A stretch of 64,000 nt of DNA from Candidatus Thiothrix putei (GTDB lineage Bacteria; Pseudomonadota; Gammaproteobacteria; Thiotrichales; Thiotrichaceae): positions 2,524,001 to 2,588,000 of the forward strand of contig CP124756.1 in the NCBI GenBank assembly GCA_029972225.1. Direction: 5' to 3'. The notes under the pieces were generated by a model. The model saw nothing but the letters and a program-made list of their open reading frames with translations, was not told the DNA's origin and did not search any database. The position numbers were made by a program, and so were the translations under genes. How positions within the stretch are numbered: position 1 is the stretch's first letter; the number at the start of each line of letters is the position of its first letter. Positions 20,152-28,965 of the stretch are shown one piece after another.

Positions 20152-20652
20152 TTACGCCACCCCCATACCCGCAAACCCGCGCACATCCTCCAGCAACTGC
20201 TCCAGCAAACTTGTGGGTAACTCCAGTGCCTGCGCCAGCGCGATTGAACGCATCACCAAAGCCGCTTCCTCGTATGCAAGCCAGCCGTTTGGTACGGCTT
20301 CGGCATACACCCACACACCCGCCTGTGCCGCCTTGGGCGCACGCTCCAGATTGCCCCGTGCTGCTGCGGTGTTCAACACCGCCTCCAGCAGCAATTCCAG
20401 CGGCACATTGGTCATGCCTTGCTCCAACAGCAATTCAGCCGCACGAAATTTTTCTTGTGCCTTCAACAGCAAACGCGGCACGGGTGGCTCCTCTGCTTCC
20501 ACCGTTGTTGCCGCATCATAATACGGCTGAGCATCTTTCAGCGGGGAAGCAGCCCCCAACCGTTGCAAGCTGCGTAAGGTACGCGGGTCAAGCAAAGCTA
20601 CCGGAATGTCACCACCCATGCGAACCCCGCCGCCGCCAACAAATACGGTCAC
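20152..20652 (-). pseudogene. C-terminal remnant of an unidentified helical protein
   Basis: The last 155 or so residues of a larger protein. The sequence from about GGDIPVALLDPRTLRSLQRLG onward is genuine-looking. The first 10 residues of the open frame (rich in Gly and Val) are antisense to a phaC remnant, so the original gene was cut at about 20625. The C-terminal 100 residues are helical (LLLKAQEKFRAAELLLEQGM, LLLEAVLNTAAARGN, LLEQLLEDVRGFAG) and resemble HEPN-like or regulatory tails of helicases, but I cannot name the family. It is convergent with the Uma2 gene, 6 bp away. It probably has no function now. Confidence 0.5.
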
Positions 20653-20818
20653 TGGGTCAATGAAACGCTAGACGACAATGCGGATGATTGGCTGTTTGAT
20701 GCCAACAAAGTAGACATGTCCTGGTGGCATGATTGGAATCGCTGGGTAGCAACGTTCTCCAGCGAAGAAGTCGATGCGCGTATTCCCGGCGCGGGCAAAC
20801 TGGAAGTACTGGGTGATG
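20623..20818 (+). pseudogene. phaC: phaC C-terminal remnant (polyhydroxyalkanoate synthase)
   Basis: The frame reads NPAAANKYGHWVNETL, DDWLFDANKV, SWWHDWNRWV and then runs into IS66 sequence, reaching a stop at 20836. It corresponds to the C-terminal part of class I PHA synthases (Cupriavidus pattern INPPAKNKRSHWTNDAL ... GSWWPDWTAWL ... PGRYVK), with the final PGxYVK lost to the IS. Everything upstream of the conserved Asn-Pro is missing because the reading frame meets the oppositely oriented helical-protein remnant. It shows that PHA synthesis genes once lay here; a working copy may exist elsewhere. Confidence 0.7.
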
Positions 20819-22342
20819 GTAAACGGTCATTCTAGCCCGTCGTTGACATCCGCAAACAAATCCGAGCGCAATGGCTTATCCGCAAACCGTTGTTTCCAAC
20901 ATCTTGGCGTAAGGTCTTGCACCTGAGAAGCGGGATGCTCACTAACGCGCAACAGAACATCCATCAGATAGACATACGGGTTAATGTCATGCAGGCGGCA
21001 GGTGGTGATCAGGCTTTGGATGATGCCCACGTGTTCCGCGCCGAGTTCTGTCCAGCAGAACAACCAGTTTTTCCTGCCCATGGGGATGGGCCGCAGGGCG
21101 CGTTCGATGTGGTTGGTATCCATTGGCACGTCGGGATCTTCCAGAAACACGCGCAGTTCGTGTTCGCGGCGGATGACATAACCAAGGGCTTTGGTCAGCG
21201 GGTTGGAGGGGACTAAATCGGTACGTTGTAATTGGGTTTGGCACCATTCAAAGAACTGGTCGACCAACGGCTTGCTGTGGGTGAGGCGGTAGGTACGTTT
21301 GGCTTCCCCGTCGAGTTTTTTCTCGTTAATCTGGGCTTCGTGCTGATAGAGTGCCGCGATAGTGTCAAGGGCTTGGCGTACTGCTTGTGGTTCAGTAGTT
21401 TCGGCGGCAATGAAGGTGCGACGGCTGTGTACCCAGCATTGGGCATGGGTAATCTTGTCATTGGCGTTGACGTAACTGGCATAAGCACGGTAACCGTCGC
21501 TGAGCAGTGTGCCGCTGAACTGTTGGCGAAGAGTCTTTTCAATGTGTTGCCGCCCACGGCTGGCGGAGAAGGTGAAGACGATTTCGTCCTGATCCCCGTA
21601 CAGCGGCCAGAAGTAGCCTTGCTTCATCTTGCCGTTGCCTGCGGGGCTGGCTTTGATGGGGGTTTCGTCCATCGTCAGCAGCTTGCTTTGCAGTACGCTG
21701 GCGAGTTGCGCTTCGGCAATGGGCTTGAGCAGGTCGATGGCACGTTTCACCGCATTGGTCAGCGTCGTGCGGCTGAGGGTGATCCCCGCCTGGGTCAGGC
21801 GTTGGTGCTGGCGGTACAACGGCAGGTGGTACTGGAACTTGTCCACCAACATCCCCACCAAAAAGCTGACATCGGTGACACTACGTTCCAGCACGTTGGC
21901 GGGTGCAGGGCTGGGAAGTGGTGGGTTGCTGAGCGAAGCCGAAGCACTGCCCTTGCGTTTGATCACGGGGCGCTCGTATTGCAGGATGAGGTAGCTGGCA
22001 GGGCGTTGCGCCACCCGATGGGTCACCTGGGTGCCGATCACCTCATACTGGTCAGCCTCTTCCCCCTGAAGTTCCGGCGGGGTGAGGTGAATCACCTTGA
22101 CCGGGACATCGGCGGTAAAGCGTAACCCGCTGTCATTCACGCAGTCATCGGGGCGCAGCTTGGGGGCTTTGCCGCGTTGGTAGGTGACGGTAATGCTTTC
22201 ACCCTCGGGTGCGGCAACCGGGGTGGCGGCGGGGGCAAACAACGGCAACTGCGCCACCGGTATCTCAACCGGACGCTTTTCCGATTTGCTGCCAAAGACC
22301 TGTTGCCTGAACCACGCCAATTGACGTTTTAGTTCAGCTATA
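20819..22342 (-). mobile_element. IS66-family element, copy 1, 5'-truncated
   Basis: The right terminal repeat GTAAACGGTCATTCTAG starts at 20819. The sequence then follows the two complete copies (28958-31331 and 32868-35262) nearly base for base until about 22342, where it stops inside the first codons of tnpC. tnpA, tnpB and the left terminal repeat are missing. An IS630-like element begins exactly at the break, so that element or a linked deletion removed the rest. Confidence 0.93.
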
Positions 22343-22356
22343 CCAGTCCGTGCCAT
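20827..22356 (-). pseudogene. IS66 transposase TnpC, N-terminally truncated
   Basis: 509 residues. From ELKRQLAWFRQQVFGSKSEK to the C-terminal ADVNDGLE it matches the complete TnpC copies. The first 35 or so residues, the coiled-coil leader, are replaced by MARTGIA derived from the neighbouring IS630-like element. The DDE-type catalytic region is retained (LTMDETPIKASPAG, TLLSDGYRAYASY and NHIERALRPIPMGRKNWLF). With no TnpA, TnpB or left end it cannot move on its own, though a product could still be made. Confidence 0.9.
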
Positions 22357-23507
22357 AAAATAGTTTTTTTGATCAGGGAAATATGGTTAGATGACTGGTA
22401 ACAAAAGCAGCCATGAGTAATGTATGACATTAAAAATCACTTTCACTGAGGATGAGATAGCGGAGCTGTTCTACTGGAAGGAGCGCCATCCTCATCCCAG
22501 AGTCCGTAAGAAAATGTCCGTGCTGTACCTGAAATCCCAACAGTTGACGCATAAGGAAATCAAACGATTGGAAAGGATTACAGAAGCCACGCTGCTTGCC
22601 TACCTAAACGCCTACCTACAACCTAACGGTTTAGAAGCTCTTAAAGAAATACGATTCAATAAACCACAGAGTGATTTGATGGCATATAAAGACAAGATTG
22701 AAGCCTATTTTCGTGAATATCCCCCCGCAACCAGCAAGGCGGCAGCCGCTAAGATTGAGGAGCTGACAGGCATCAAACGCAGTGAGGACAGGGTACGTGT
22801 CTTTATGAAGAAAATAGGGATGGACATCCATAAAGTGGGGATGATACCCGCCAAAGCTGATGTGGAAGCACAAGAAAAGTTCCTGGAAAATGAACTAAAA
22901 CCGCGCATTCAGGAGGCTAAGGAGGGCAAACGCGCCCTTTTTTTGTCGATGCCGCCCACTTCGTGTTAGCACCGTTTCTGGGGTTTTTGTGGTCATTTTC
23001 CCGCGTATTCATCAAAGCCCCCTGTGGTCGACAACGCTACAACGTATTGGGCGCACTCAATGCGATAACGCTACAACTCATCACGATCACTAACGACTCC
23101 TATATCAACGCTAACAGCGTGTGTGAATTATTGGAAAAAATTGCAGCGTTAGCACTCAAAATACCGATCACTTTGGTCTTGGATAATGCCAAGTATCAAC
23201 GCTGTGAAGCCGTGTTTGCCTGTGCGAAAAGGCTCAATATTGAACTATTATTTTTACCGACCTATTCACCCAACCTCAATCTGATTGAACGGTTGTGGAA
23301 GTTCGTCAAGAAAAAATGCTTGTACTCGAAATACTATGATAAGTTTCCCGCTTTCAAGGCGGCCATCACCAACTGTCTCGACAAGCTGGATACCGATCAC
23401 AAGAAAGAACTGACCCAGTTGATGACAACAAATTTTCAAACCTTTAAAAATGTTCAGGTCTTGACGCTGTAAGGTATAGAGCCGGAGGATACGTCAGCAC
23501 GGACTTC
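22343..23507 (+). mobile_element. IS630-like element
   Basis: It is bounded by short inverted repeats with core AGTCCGTGC (22345-22353) and GCACGGACT (23497-23505), just outside the transposase reading frames. The left boundary coincides with the break in IS66 copy 1 after CTATA, compatible with the TA target of this family, but I could not confirm a duplicated TA on the right. Exact ends are therefore approximate. Confidence 0.6.
22424..23472 (+). CDS. IS630-family transposase (needs -1 frameshift)
   Basis: Two overlapping frames, 22424-22969 and 22963-23472, join by a -1 shift on the run of seven T at about 22938-22944. The fused product is 349 residues, the usual IS630 size. The N-terminal part has helix-turn-helix regions (KEIKRLERITEATLLAYLNAY). 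After the shift the DDE triad appears: FVDAAHFV (first Asp), LVLDNAKYQ (second Asp), and FLPTYSPNLNLIERLWKFVKK (Glu). The slippery run could allow programmed frameshifting, as in other IS elements, or mark a dead copy. Confidence 0.85.
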
Positions 23508-23511
23508 CAAC

Positions 23512-23877
23512 TTGCAGCAAACTAATACCAACGGTTATAAGTTCCAAGGCACTGCCGCGCAGTATGTTCTGGCACAACAAATAGTGCAAAATTGGGGCGC
23601 TGGTGGTGCGGCTTATTTGCCAACCCGTGAATATCAAGCCCTGTTGCGGGCATTGTTGGCACAGTTTCCGTACCGTTTGGATACCAACTTTGCCAAACTT
23701 GACCGCATTGCTCACCCGGCTATTGAGCGTTTTAAGACGGAGATTTATGCGGCTGACTTTCAGGGGCGTACCGTTGGGGAGTGGAATCGTTTGCTTGCCA
23801 AGGGTGACGATGCCAGCATCAGTGCGATACTGGCGGCGCAATTCGGTATCCAGCCCAATGGTAACGTGGTGCGCTGA
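23512..23877 (+). pseudogene. Unidentified protein, probable C-terminal remnant
   Basis: 121 residues from a TTG codon; the frame continues upstream only to the IS630-like element, where it hits a stop, so the N-terminus was probably lost to that insertion. The sequence (AQYVLAQQIVQNWGAGGAAYLPTREYQAL cannot be matched to a family by eye; shorter motifs are FPYRLDTNFAKLDRI and FGIQPNGNVVR) is well-formed and has normal codon use. It ends 3 bp before the convergent methyltransferase gene. Remains of a cognate restriction enzyme are one possibility, without positive evidence. Confidence 0.4.
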
Positions 23878-23880
23878 TGC

Positions 23881-24957
23881 TTAAAACAGAGTGGACTGGC
23901 GCGGCATGAAGCGTTCCAGACCAAGTTGGAAATAAGTCGGGTCGAGTTCCCCGGCAAAGGCTTTGCGTCCGGCGCGTTTTGCTGCCAATGATGCTGAAAA
24001 CAAACCGCCGAACGGTTCCCACACTACGTCGCCTGCGTCGCTGGCGGCTTCAATGATCATGCCCATCAAGTCCAGCGGTTTTTGGTTGAGGTGGGCGGCT
24101 TTGCCACTGATTTCGGGGACGCGGATGCGTTCTGCGCCTTTGAGGGGATTGCGTTCCCAGACGTTGGTGAAACCCATGGGGCAGTGGAATTTGCTGCGTT
24201 GGCTTGCCCATTCGTCGGCGGTCATCGGACGTATGCCGTCGCGGGAGAAGTAGGGGCGACCTGCCGGGTTGCCATGCTGGTTGGCGTAAATTGCCATTTT
24301 GGCGAAGGTTTCTGGCGGTGGCGGATACCAGAGGTGGCCTTGGTCGAGGTATTTGCGGGTGGCTACGTCCTTGACTTCGCAGGCGGTGTTGGCTTGGCGC
24401 AGGGTCAATCCGGTGCGTTTCCATTCGCGGTAGAGCCATTGCTGCAAGCTGAGGTTGTCGAGCCGTGCTTCAAACACGTATTGGACGCACATTTCGGTGA
24501 CGACGGGGAAGCGGCGGATTTTGGCGGTGTTGACGTTGCCTGCGATGTGGGCTTTGCCTTTGTTCCAGACATTGGCGTTGACGTAACGCCAGCCGTGGCG
24601 TTCCAACGCGGGGTGGACGCTTGCCCAGCCGATTTCGGAGTTCCAGAACCAGAGGGTGGTTTGCGCGGTGGCGTGTTGGCTCCATGCCCGAATGTGCGGT
24701 TCGTACCATGCGGCGATGCCAAGATGGTCGGAGGTGTCGCCTTCAAAGCCGAGGATGCCATACGCGCCGTCGGAAACGATGACGGTTGGGGTGTCCCATT
24801 GGGCGTAGTGGTTGAGGCTGTCGCCGAGGTGGAGGCTGACTTGCCCGTCTGTCCAATGCGTGTGGGTGGGAAGGCTGTCGAGGGTGACAGCTTTACCGCG
24901 TCCGACAGTGCCGGGGGATGGGGTGTTCTTTGCCTTGAGTGCTACCGATGCGGACAT
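23881..24957 (-). CDS. Site-specific DNA methyltransferase (beta-class order)
   Basis: 358 residues. The catalytic motif IV is SDGAYG (62-67), a variant of (S/D)PPY seen in one subgroup of N4-cytosine/N6-adenine enzymes. SAM-binding motif I is near the end, DVVWEPFGG (310-318), followed by AFAGELDPTYFQLGLERF. Motif IV before motif I means the beta-class order. Between them lie LWFWNSEIGWASVHP, RRFPVVTEMC and a target-recognition stretch. The recognition site is unknown. No intact restriction enzyme adjoins it. It is 15 bp after a 58-codon gene and a PIN toxin gene on the same strand, forming a probable three-gene operon. Confidence 0.85.
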   Translation of the reverse strand: MSASVALKAKNTPSPGTVGRGKAVTLDSLPTHTHWTDGQVSLHLGDSLNHYAQWDTPTVIVSDGAYGILGFEGDTSDHLGIAAWYEPHIRAWSQHATAQTTLWFWNSEIGWASVHPALERHGWRYVNANVWNKGKAHIAGNVNTAKIRRFPVVTEMCVQYVFEARLDNLSLQQWLYREWKRTGLTLRQANTACEVKDVATRKYLDQGHLWYPPPPETFAKMAIYANQHGNPAGRPYFSRDGIRPMTADEWASQRSKFHCPMGFTNVWERNPLKGAERIRVPEISGKAAHLNQKPLDLMGMIIEAASDAGDVVWEPFGGLFSASLAAKRAGRKAFAGELDPTYFQLGLERFMPRQSTLF

Positions 24958-24972
24958 AAACCCGTACAGCCC

Positions 24973-25149
24973 TTACGCCGCTTGTGGCTGGATGCGTGGT
25001 TTACGCGGCATACGGGTGACGGCTTTGCGACCTGCCTGTGCTTGACGCTGGCGCATTTCTTCACAGATTTTGTGCAGGTCGTAGCCTAGTCGTTTGGCGT
25101 ATTCTTCACGGATGCGGTGGATTTCTTCCACAATCGGGTCTTGTAACAT
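24973..25149 (-). CDS. Small protein partner of the PIN gene (putative antitoxin)
   Basis: A 58-residue ORF (MLQDPIVEEIHRIREEYAKR ... RMPRKPRIQPQAA). It starts 2 bp after the PIN gene stop codon and ends 15 bp before the methyltransferase start. The N-terminal helix is charged and amphipathic and the tail is basic and Pro-rich. Small proteins of this look are commonly found beside PIN genes; an antitoxin role is inferred from position only. Confidence 0.6.
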   Translation of the reverse strand: MLQDPIVEEIHRIREEYAKRLGYDLHKICEEMRQRQAQAGRKAVTRMPRKPRIQPQAA

Positions 25150-25151
25150 GG

Positions 25152-25625
25152 TTAGTCCCTCATCAGCTCAAGTGGGGTGCAGATAACGGGCGGTTCGTAG
25201 CCTGCTGCCCGGCAAATCCATTCGATTTTCGGGCGAGTAATGGCATTGGCAATGTGTTTGCAGTTCCACGTCAACAGGTAGTCAATCCCGTGTATGGTGG
25301 AAACTGCAATGTGCAATGCATCCAGTTTTGCCTTTTCGGGTAACGCCGCACCCGCCAATAGTCGTTGTGCCAAGGGTTCAACTTCGCTGGAAATGTCCAG
25401 TTCCGGCAGGTTCTGGATGGCGGCAAGCCTGCGTTCCGCAGCATCCGCGTTACCACTGGCGCATTCTGCCATGACGAATTCCGAAATGAACAGGTCATAG
25501 TCAAATCGTACCGTATCCCACCAGTTGCGGGTTGCCTCTTGGTGGGCAGCCATCAGCAGGCTTGGATTGCGCCATGCTGTCAGGTAGCTGGGTATGGTGG
25601 TTTCGATGTAAACGCTTGGTTTCAT
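25152..25625 (-). CDS. PIN-domain protein, VapC-like
   Basis: 157 residues with the PIN-like pattern KPSVYIETTIPSYL at the start (Glu in place of the usual first Asp), EFVMAECASGNADAAERR, KLDALHIAVSTIHGIDYLLTWN with an acidic residue in the DALH motif, and NCKHIAN before the C-terminal helix. This subgroup typically acts as a ribonuclease toxin. It is the first gene of an apparent operon with a 58-residue partner and the DNA methyltransferase. No promoter is obvious in the short AT-rich leader. Confidence 0.75.
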   Translation of the reverse strand: MKPSVYIETTIPSYLTAWRNPSLLMAAHQEATRNWWDTVRFDYDLFISEFVMAECASGNADAAERRLAAIQNLPELDISSEVEPLAQRLLAGAALPEKAKLDALHIAVSTIHGIDYLLTWNCKHIANAITRPKIEWICRAAGYEPPVICTPLELMRD

Positions 25626-25740
25626 GAGGAACAGTATACACCAGACGGGATTTGTCGGGATTATTTCAGTGCTTTATTTTTGGCTATAAATTGGGTTAAG
25701 CTGTCAGTCATGTTGCGTAAGTTGTACAAGGGGCGATCAC

Positions 25741-25869
25741 TGGCGCAAGCGTAAGGGCTTTGCCGAAATCCGCTTGCCGGATGGCTCATTGCATCAGGCT
25801 GAAATCCATTGGTACGAAGCCAGCGGAATTGGCAAGAAAGAATTCAAAATCAAATACTTCATCGAGTAA
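25741..25869 (+). pseudogene. C-terminal remnant of a small DUF protein
   Basis: The frame reads WRKRKGFAEIRLPDG, HQAEIHWYEASGIGKKE, FKIKYFIE and stops at 25869. It resembles the end of small conserved hypothetical proteins that occur next to a second short gene in filamentous bacteria and cyanobacteria. The expected N-terminus cannot be traced upstream: the frame there is Cys-rich and has no start. Confidence 0.45.
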
Positions 25870-25874
25870 TTGTT

Positions 25875-26096
25875 ATGTCTGGACACACATTCGCCATTTG
25901 CATCAAGAACGAAGATTACGAAGCGTCACTGGAACTGCGCAAGTTGTACGAAGTGCTGCCTGACCCGAAGAGTGAGCAGTTGGGGATGGTTCGGGTGGTG
26001 GATGAGTCGGGCGAGGATTATTTGTACCCGCAAGCGTTTTTTGTGCGGATTAGCTTGCCTGAAATGGTGGAAGAACAGGTTCTGCTGGCGGCGTGA
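25875..26096 (+). CDS. Conserved small hypothetical protein
   Basis: 73 residues from ATG 25875, 5 bp after the preceding remnant: MSGHTFAICIKNEDYEASLE, then LRKLYEVLPDPKSEQLGMVR and VVDESGEDYLYPQAFFV. It forms an alpha/beta pattern without recognisable catalytic residues. Proteins of this type are found in tandem with DUF-type partners in accessory regions. The longer frame upstream (25809) overlaps the remnant and is unlikely. Function unknown. Confidence 0.6.
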   Translation: MSGHTFAICIKNEDYEASLELRKLYEVLPDPKSEQLGMVRVVDESGEDYLYPQAFFVRISLPEMVEEQVLLAA

Positions 26097-26173
26097 TTGT
26101 GAAAACAATCAGGCAAGATTCGCGACAAGCCAAAGAAGAACCGATTGGATATTTTTACTGAGTGAGGAAAACG

Positions 26174-26599
26174 ATGGGATATTGTAAATATTGTAAGCGG
26201 GATCTAGCTCCAACTGCGAGAACGTGTCCGAATTGTGGAAATGCCGATTTCGCAATTGAGGAGCGTAAATGGTATGCCTACTATGTTCCAAAGTGCGAAG
26301 CATGTGGTGGTAGTGGATTGATTACTAGACACAGCACTCAAAGACGGGGACAAGATGGGTATGTTTCGCGTACTGATACTTTTGAATGTTCTTTCTGTTC
26401 TGGTGACCGTATACATGCTCGACACGGCTATATAAAAGTATGTCAAGAGATTTCTATACAGGATACTAAGAGTGGATCGGTAACTTATAGGGAAGGAGAC
26501 TGCTTTTTCATCCGAAGTGGAACGATAGGGATACCAGGCACAAAGATGTATCTCACTGATGCTACCGCTAATTCTTTAAAAGCACAGAGATTTTTCTGA
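26174..26599 (+). CDS. Zinc-ribbon protein
   Basis: 141 residues from ATG 26174, with GAGG 7 bases upstream; a GTG at 26162 is an alternative. The N-terminus is a zinc ribbon (CKYCKRDL then CPNCGN). A second metal site has DnaJ-like CEACGGSGL and CSFCSGD. The C-terminal 50 residues form a beta-rich part (REGDCFFIRSGTIGIPGTK). Its base composition is lower in GC than that of neighbours, suggesting recent acquisition. No function can be assigned. Confidence 0.65.
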   Translation: MGYCKYCKRDLAPTARTCPNCGNADFAIEERKWYAYYVPKCEACGGSGLITRHSTQRRGQDGYVSRTDTFECSFCSGDRIHARHGYIKVCQEISIQDTKSGSVTYREGDCFFIRSGTIGIPGTKMYLTDATANSLKAQRFF

Positions 26600-26671
26600 T
26601 TTTTAGTCACAACTCTACCAAGCCCAATAGCTGCCTGTTGGTGGGATTGCCGTTTTACCTAATGGGTTAGG

Positions 26672-28148
26672 TCAGGCGGCAATCTCCCCCATCAACTTAA
26701 TAACCCACTCCTCCCGCTCCTCCACGGTCGGGAGTTCAATCTCAAACCGCAACTTATCCTGCCCATCCAGCTTAAACACCCACGGGCGTTTCTGGATCAG
26801 CGTAATCACCTTCATCGGGTCAATATTCGGTTTGTCGTCGAAGATAATCCGCCCGCCCTTGACGTGCATATCCAGCTTGCGGATGCCCAGTTCCTGTGCC
26901 AGCAGTTTGACCCGCGTGACGCTGAACAGCGTCTTGGTCGGCTCTGGCAGCAGCCCGAAGCGGTCGATCATTTCCACCCGCAATTCGTCGAGTGCCGCCT
27001 GCGATTCCGCGCTGGCAATGCGTTTGTAGAGGATCAGTCGCGCATGGACATCCGGCAAATAATCGTCCGGGATCAGCGCAGGCGCACCCAATTCCACCGT
27101 GGTGCGGCGGCTGGTGGCGCTCAATTCCGGCACTTTGCCCGACTTCAACGCCTTCACCGCCCGTTCCAGCAGGTCGTTGTAGAGGTTGAAACCGATTTCC
27201 TGAATCTGCCCGCTTTGCCCTTCGCCGAGCAATTCGCCCGCGCCGCGAATCTCCAAATCGTGCGTCGCCAGCGTGAAACCGACCCCCAGTTCTTCCAGCG
27301 ATTCAATCGCTTCCAGCCGCTTGACCGCATCCGGCGTGAGCGCGGATTTCGGCGGCGCAATCAAATAAGCATAAGCGCGGTGGTGCGAACGCCCGACCCG
27401 CCCACGCAACTGGTGCAACTGCGCCAGCCCCAGCTTGTCGGCGCGGTTGATCAAAATCGTGTTGGCGGTCGGCACGTCGATGCCGCTTTCAATGATGGTG
27501 GTCGCAATCAGAATCTGGAAACGCTGGTGGTAAAAATCGCTCATGATGCTTTCCAGATCGTTCGCCCGCATCTGCCCGTGGGCATGGCGCACCGTCACAC
27601 CGGGCAACATTGCGCTCAGTTCCTGCTCCACCTTGTCGATGGTTTTGACCTCATTGTGCAGCACGTACACCTGCCCGCCGCGTGACAATTCCCGCGCACA
27701 CGCCTCCTGAATGATGGTCTTGTTCCACTCGCACACAAAGGTTTTGATCGCGTGGCGTTGCGTCGGCGGGGTAGCAATGATCGACAAATCGCGCAAGCCC
27801 GACAGCGACATATTCAGCGTGCGCGGAATCGGCGTCGCGGTCATGGTCAACATATCGACATTGGCACGCAGCTTTTTCATCTGCTCCTTGTCACGCACCC
27901 CGAAGCGGTGTTCTTCGTCGATAATCACCAGCCCCAGTTGCTTGAAATGCACATCGTCCTGCAACAGCTTGTGCGTACCGATCACAATGTCGATCTTGCC
28001 GGAGGCGAGTGCCTCCAGTGCCTTGCTGGTTTCCTTGCCGGTCTTGAAGCGCGACAGCGATTCGATATTGAACGGCCAATCGGCAAAACGGTCACGGAAA
28101 TTGTTCAAATGCTGCTGTGCCAGTAAGGTCGTCGGCGCAATCGCCATT
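26672..28148 (-). pseudogene. mfd: mfd C-terminal half (transcription-repair coupling factor), 5'-truncated
   Basis: About 492 residues covering the end of helicase domain 1, domain 2 and the C-terminal regulatory domain of Mfd. Motifs present are [48 protein letters not shown] and QLRGRVGRSHHRAYAYL, with an intact C-terminus. The UvrB-like module, the RNA polymerase interaction domain and the Walker A motif are missing. Similarity stops at about 28148, where AT-rich unrelated DNA begins. An ATG formed at the junction (28156) gives an open frame, but the product cannot be a working translocase. A second degraded copy lies at 35263-35984. Confidence 0.93.
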
Positions 28149-28176
28149 AGCTTCATATTTCCACATAAAAGTCAAT

Positions 28177-28190
28177 GTGGAAATTTCCAC
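28177..28190. promoter_or_regulatory. 14-bp perfect palindrome at the mfd breakpoint
   Basis: GTGGAAATTTCCAC is a perfect palindrome. Another TTTCCACAT lies just left at about 28158-28166, so three GTGGAAA half sites cluster within 35 bp of the mfd breakpoint. It may be the end of the foreign AT-rich segment or an operator for the gene downstream. The rest of 28191-28463 is AT-rich and shows no gene. Confidence 0.35.
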
Positions 28191-28463
28191 CTATTATATT
28201 TCTGGAAAAACCTATAAGTTTTGCAACAAGGGGTTGAAAAAAATACAATTAAAGAATATAATTTGTTTATTAAATATTAATTATTTTTAATTGAAAATAG
28301 TTCAATTTTGCGGTGAATGTATTATTTATATTGGTGGGAAAACTGTCTGATTGAGGGTAACACTAATACAAAGTAGTGATGTTAAGCATCATAGAGATGG
28401 TTGTTGCTTTTGTGTGGATTTTTAAAATGTGTTTTGTATTTAATAAGGAAAAGGAATGTTATT

Positions 28464-28957
28464 ATGATTAATAAAGTGTATCTTAGTGTTTTGGTTGGGT
28501 TATCATTGGCTATTCCAAACATTACAATTGCCAATCCACCTAGCAAAAAAGTACATTCACCAGAACAAATTGAGAAATTCAAAAAATACATAGATGACCT
28601 CTATGATAAAAAAGATATAGTTGACACGTTCCAAAACTCTGCGGGGCAGATTATTGATTGTGTCAAAATCGAAGGTCAGCCATCTCTCAAAGGGAAAGGA
28701 TTAAAAAATAAAGATATTCCTCGGCAACCAACAATTGTCCCTCTTGATTTGAATCCTTCTGTTAACTCAAGTGATCCGATGTTCAGTGATATACCCTCAG
28801 ATGATAGAGGCTGTCCTGTAGATAGTGTTCCGATTGTACGTCTAAGTTTAGATGTATTGACTAATTTCGATGATATAGCTTCATTTCATAGGAAATATCC
28901 AAAAGGTAAAAAAGATATATTATCTGGAGATGTATCTGCGCCTGCAACAGCGGCGGC
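28464..28957 (+). pseudogene. Neprosin-like secreted protein, 5' part, broken by IS66
   Basis: The start ATG at 28464 follows AAGGAA; a signal peptide is visible (INKVYLSVLVGLSLAIPNI, cleavage near IAN-PP). Then come IIDCVKIEGQPSL, DRGCPVDSVPIVRLSLDVL and SFHRKYPKGKK, the pattern of the N-terminal activation region of bacterial neprosin-family proteins (DUF239 glutamic prolyl endopeptidases). The frame enters IS66 copy 2 after SAPATAA. Joining across the 8-bp target duplication restores the frame to AAYEAHYYGHASRSV at 31332 onward. The gene is clearly more AT-rich than its surroundings, a sign of transfer. Confidence 0.7.
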
Positions 28958-28965
28958 GTAAACGG

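Noticed and set aside
24082-25089. Long plus-strand open frame of 335 codons
   Set aside because: It is antisense to the methyltransferase and its 58-codon neighbour; the composition (Gly/Val/Phe-rich) is that of a mirror frame, and the minus-strand frame has clear methyltransferase motifs.
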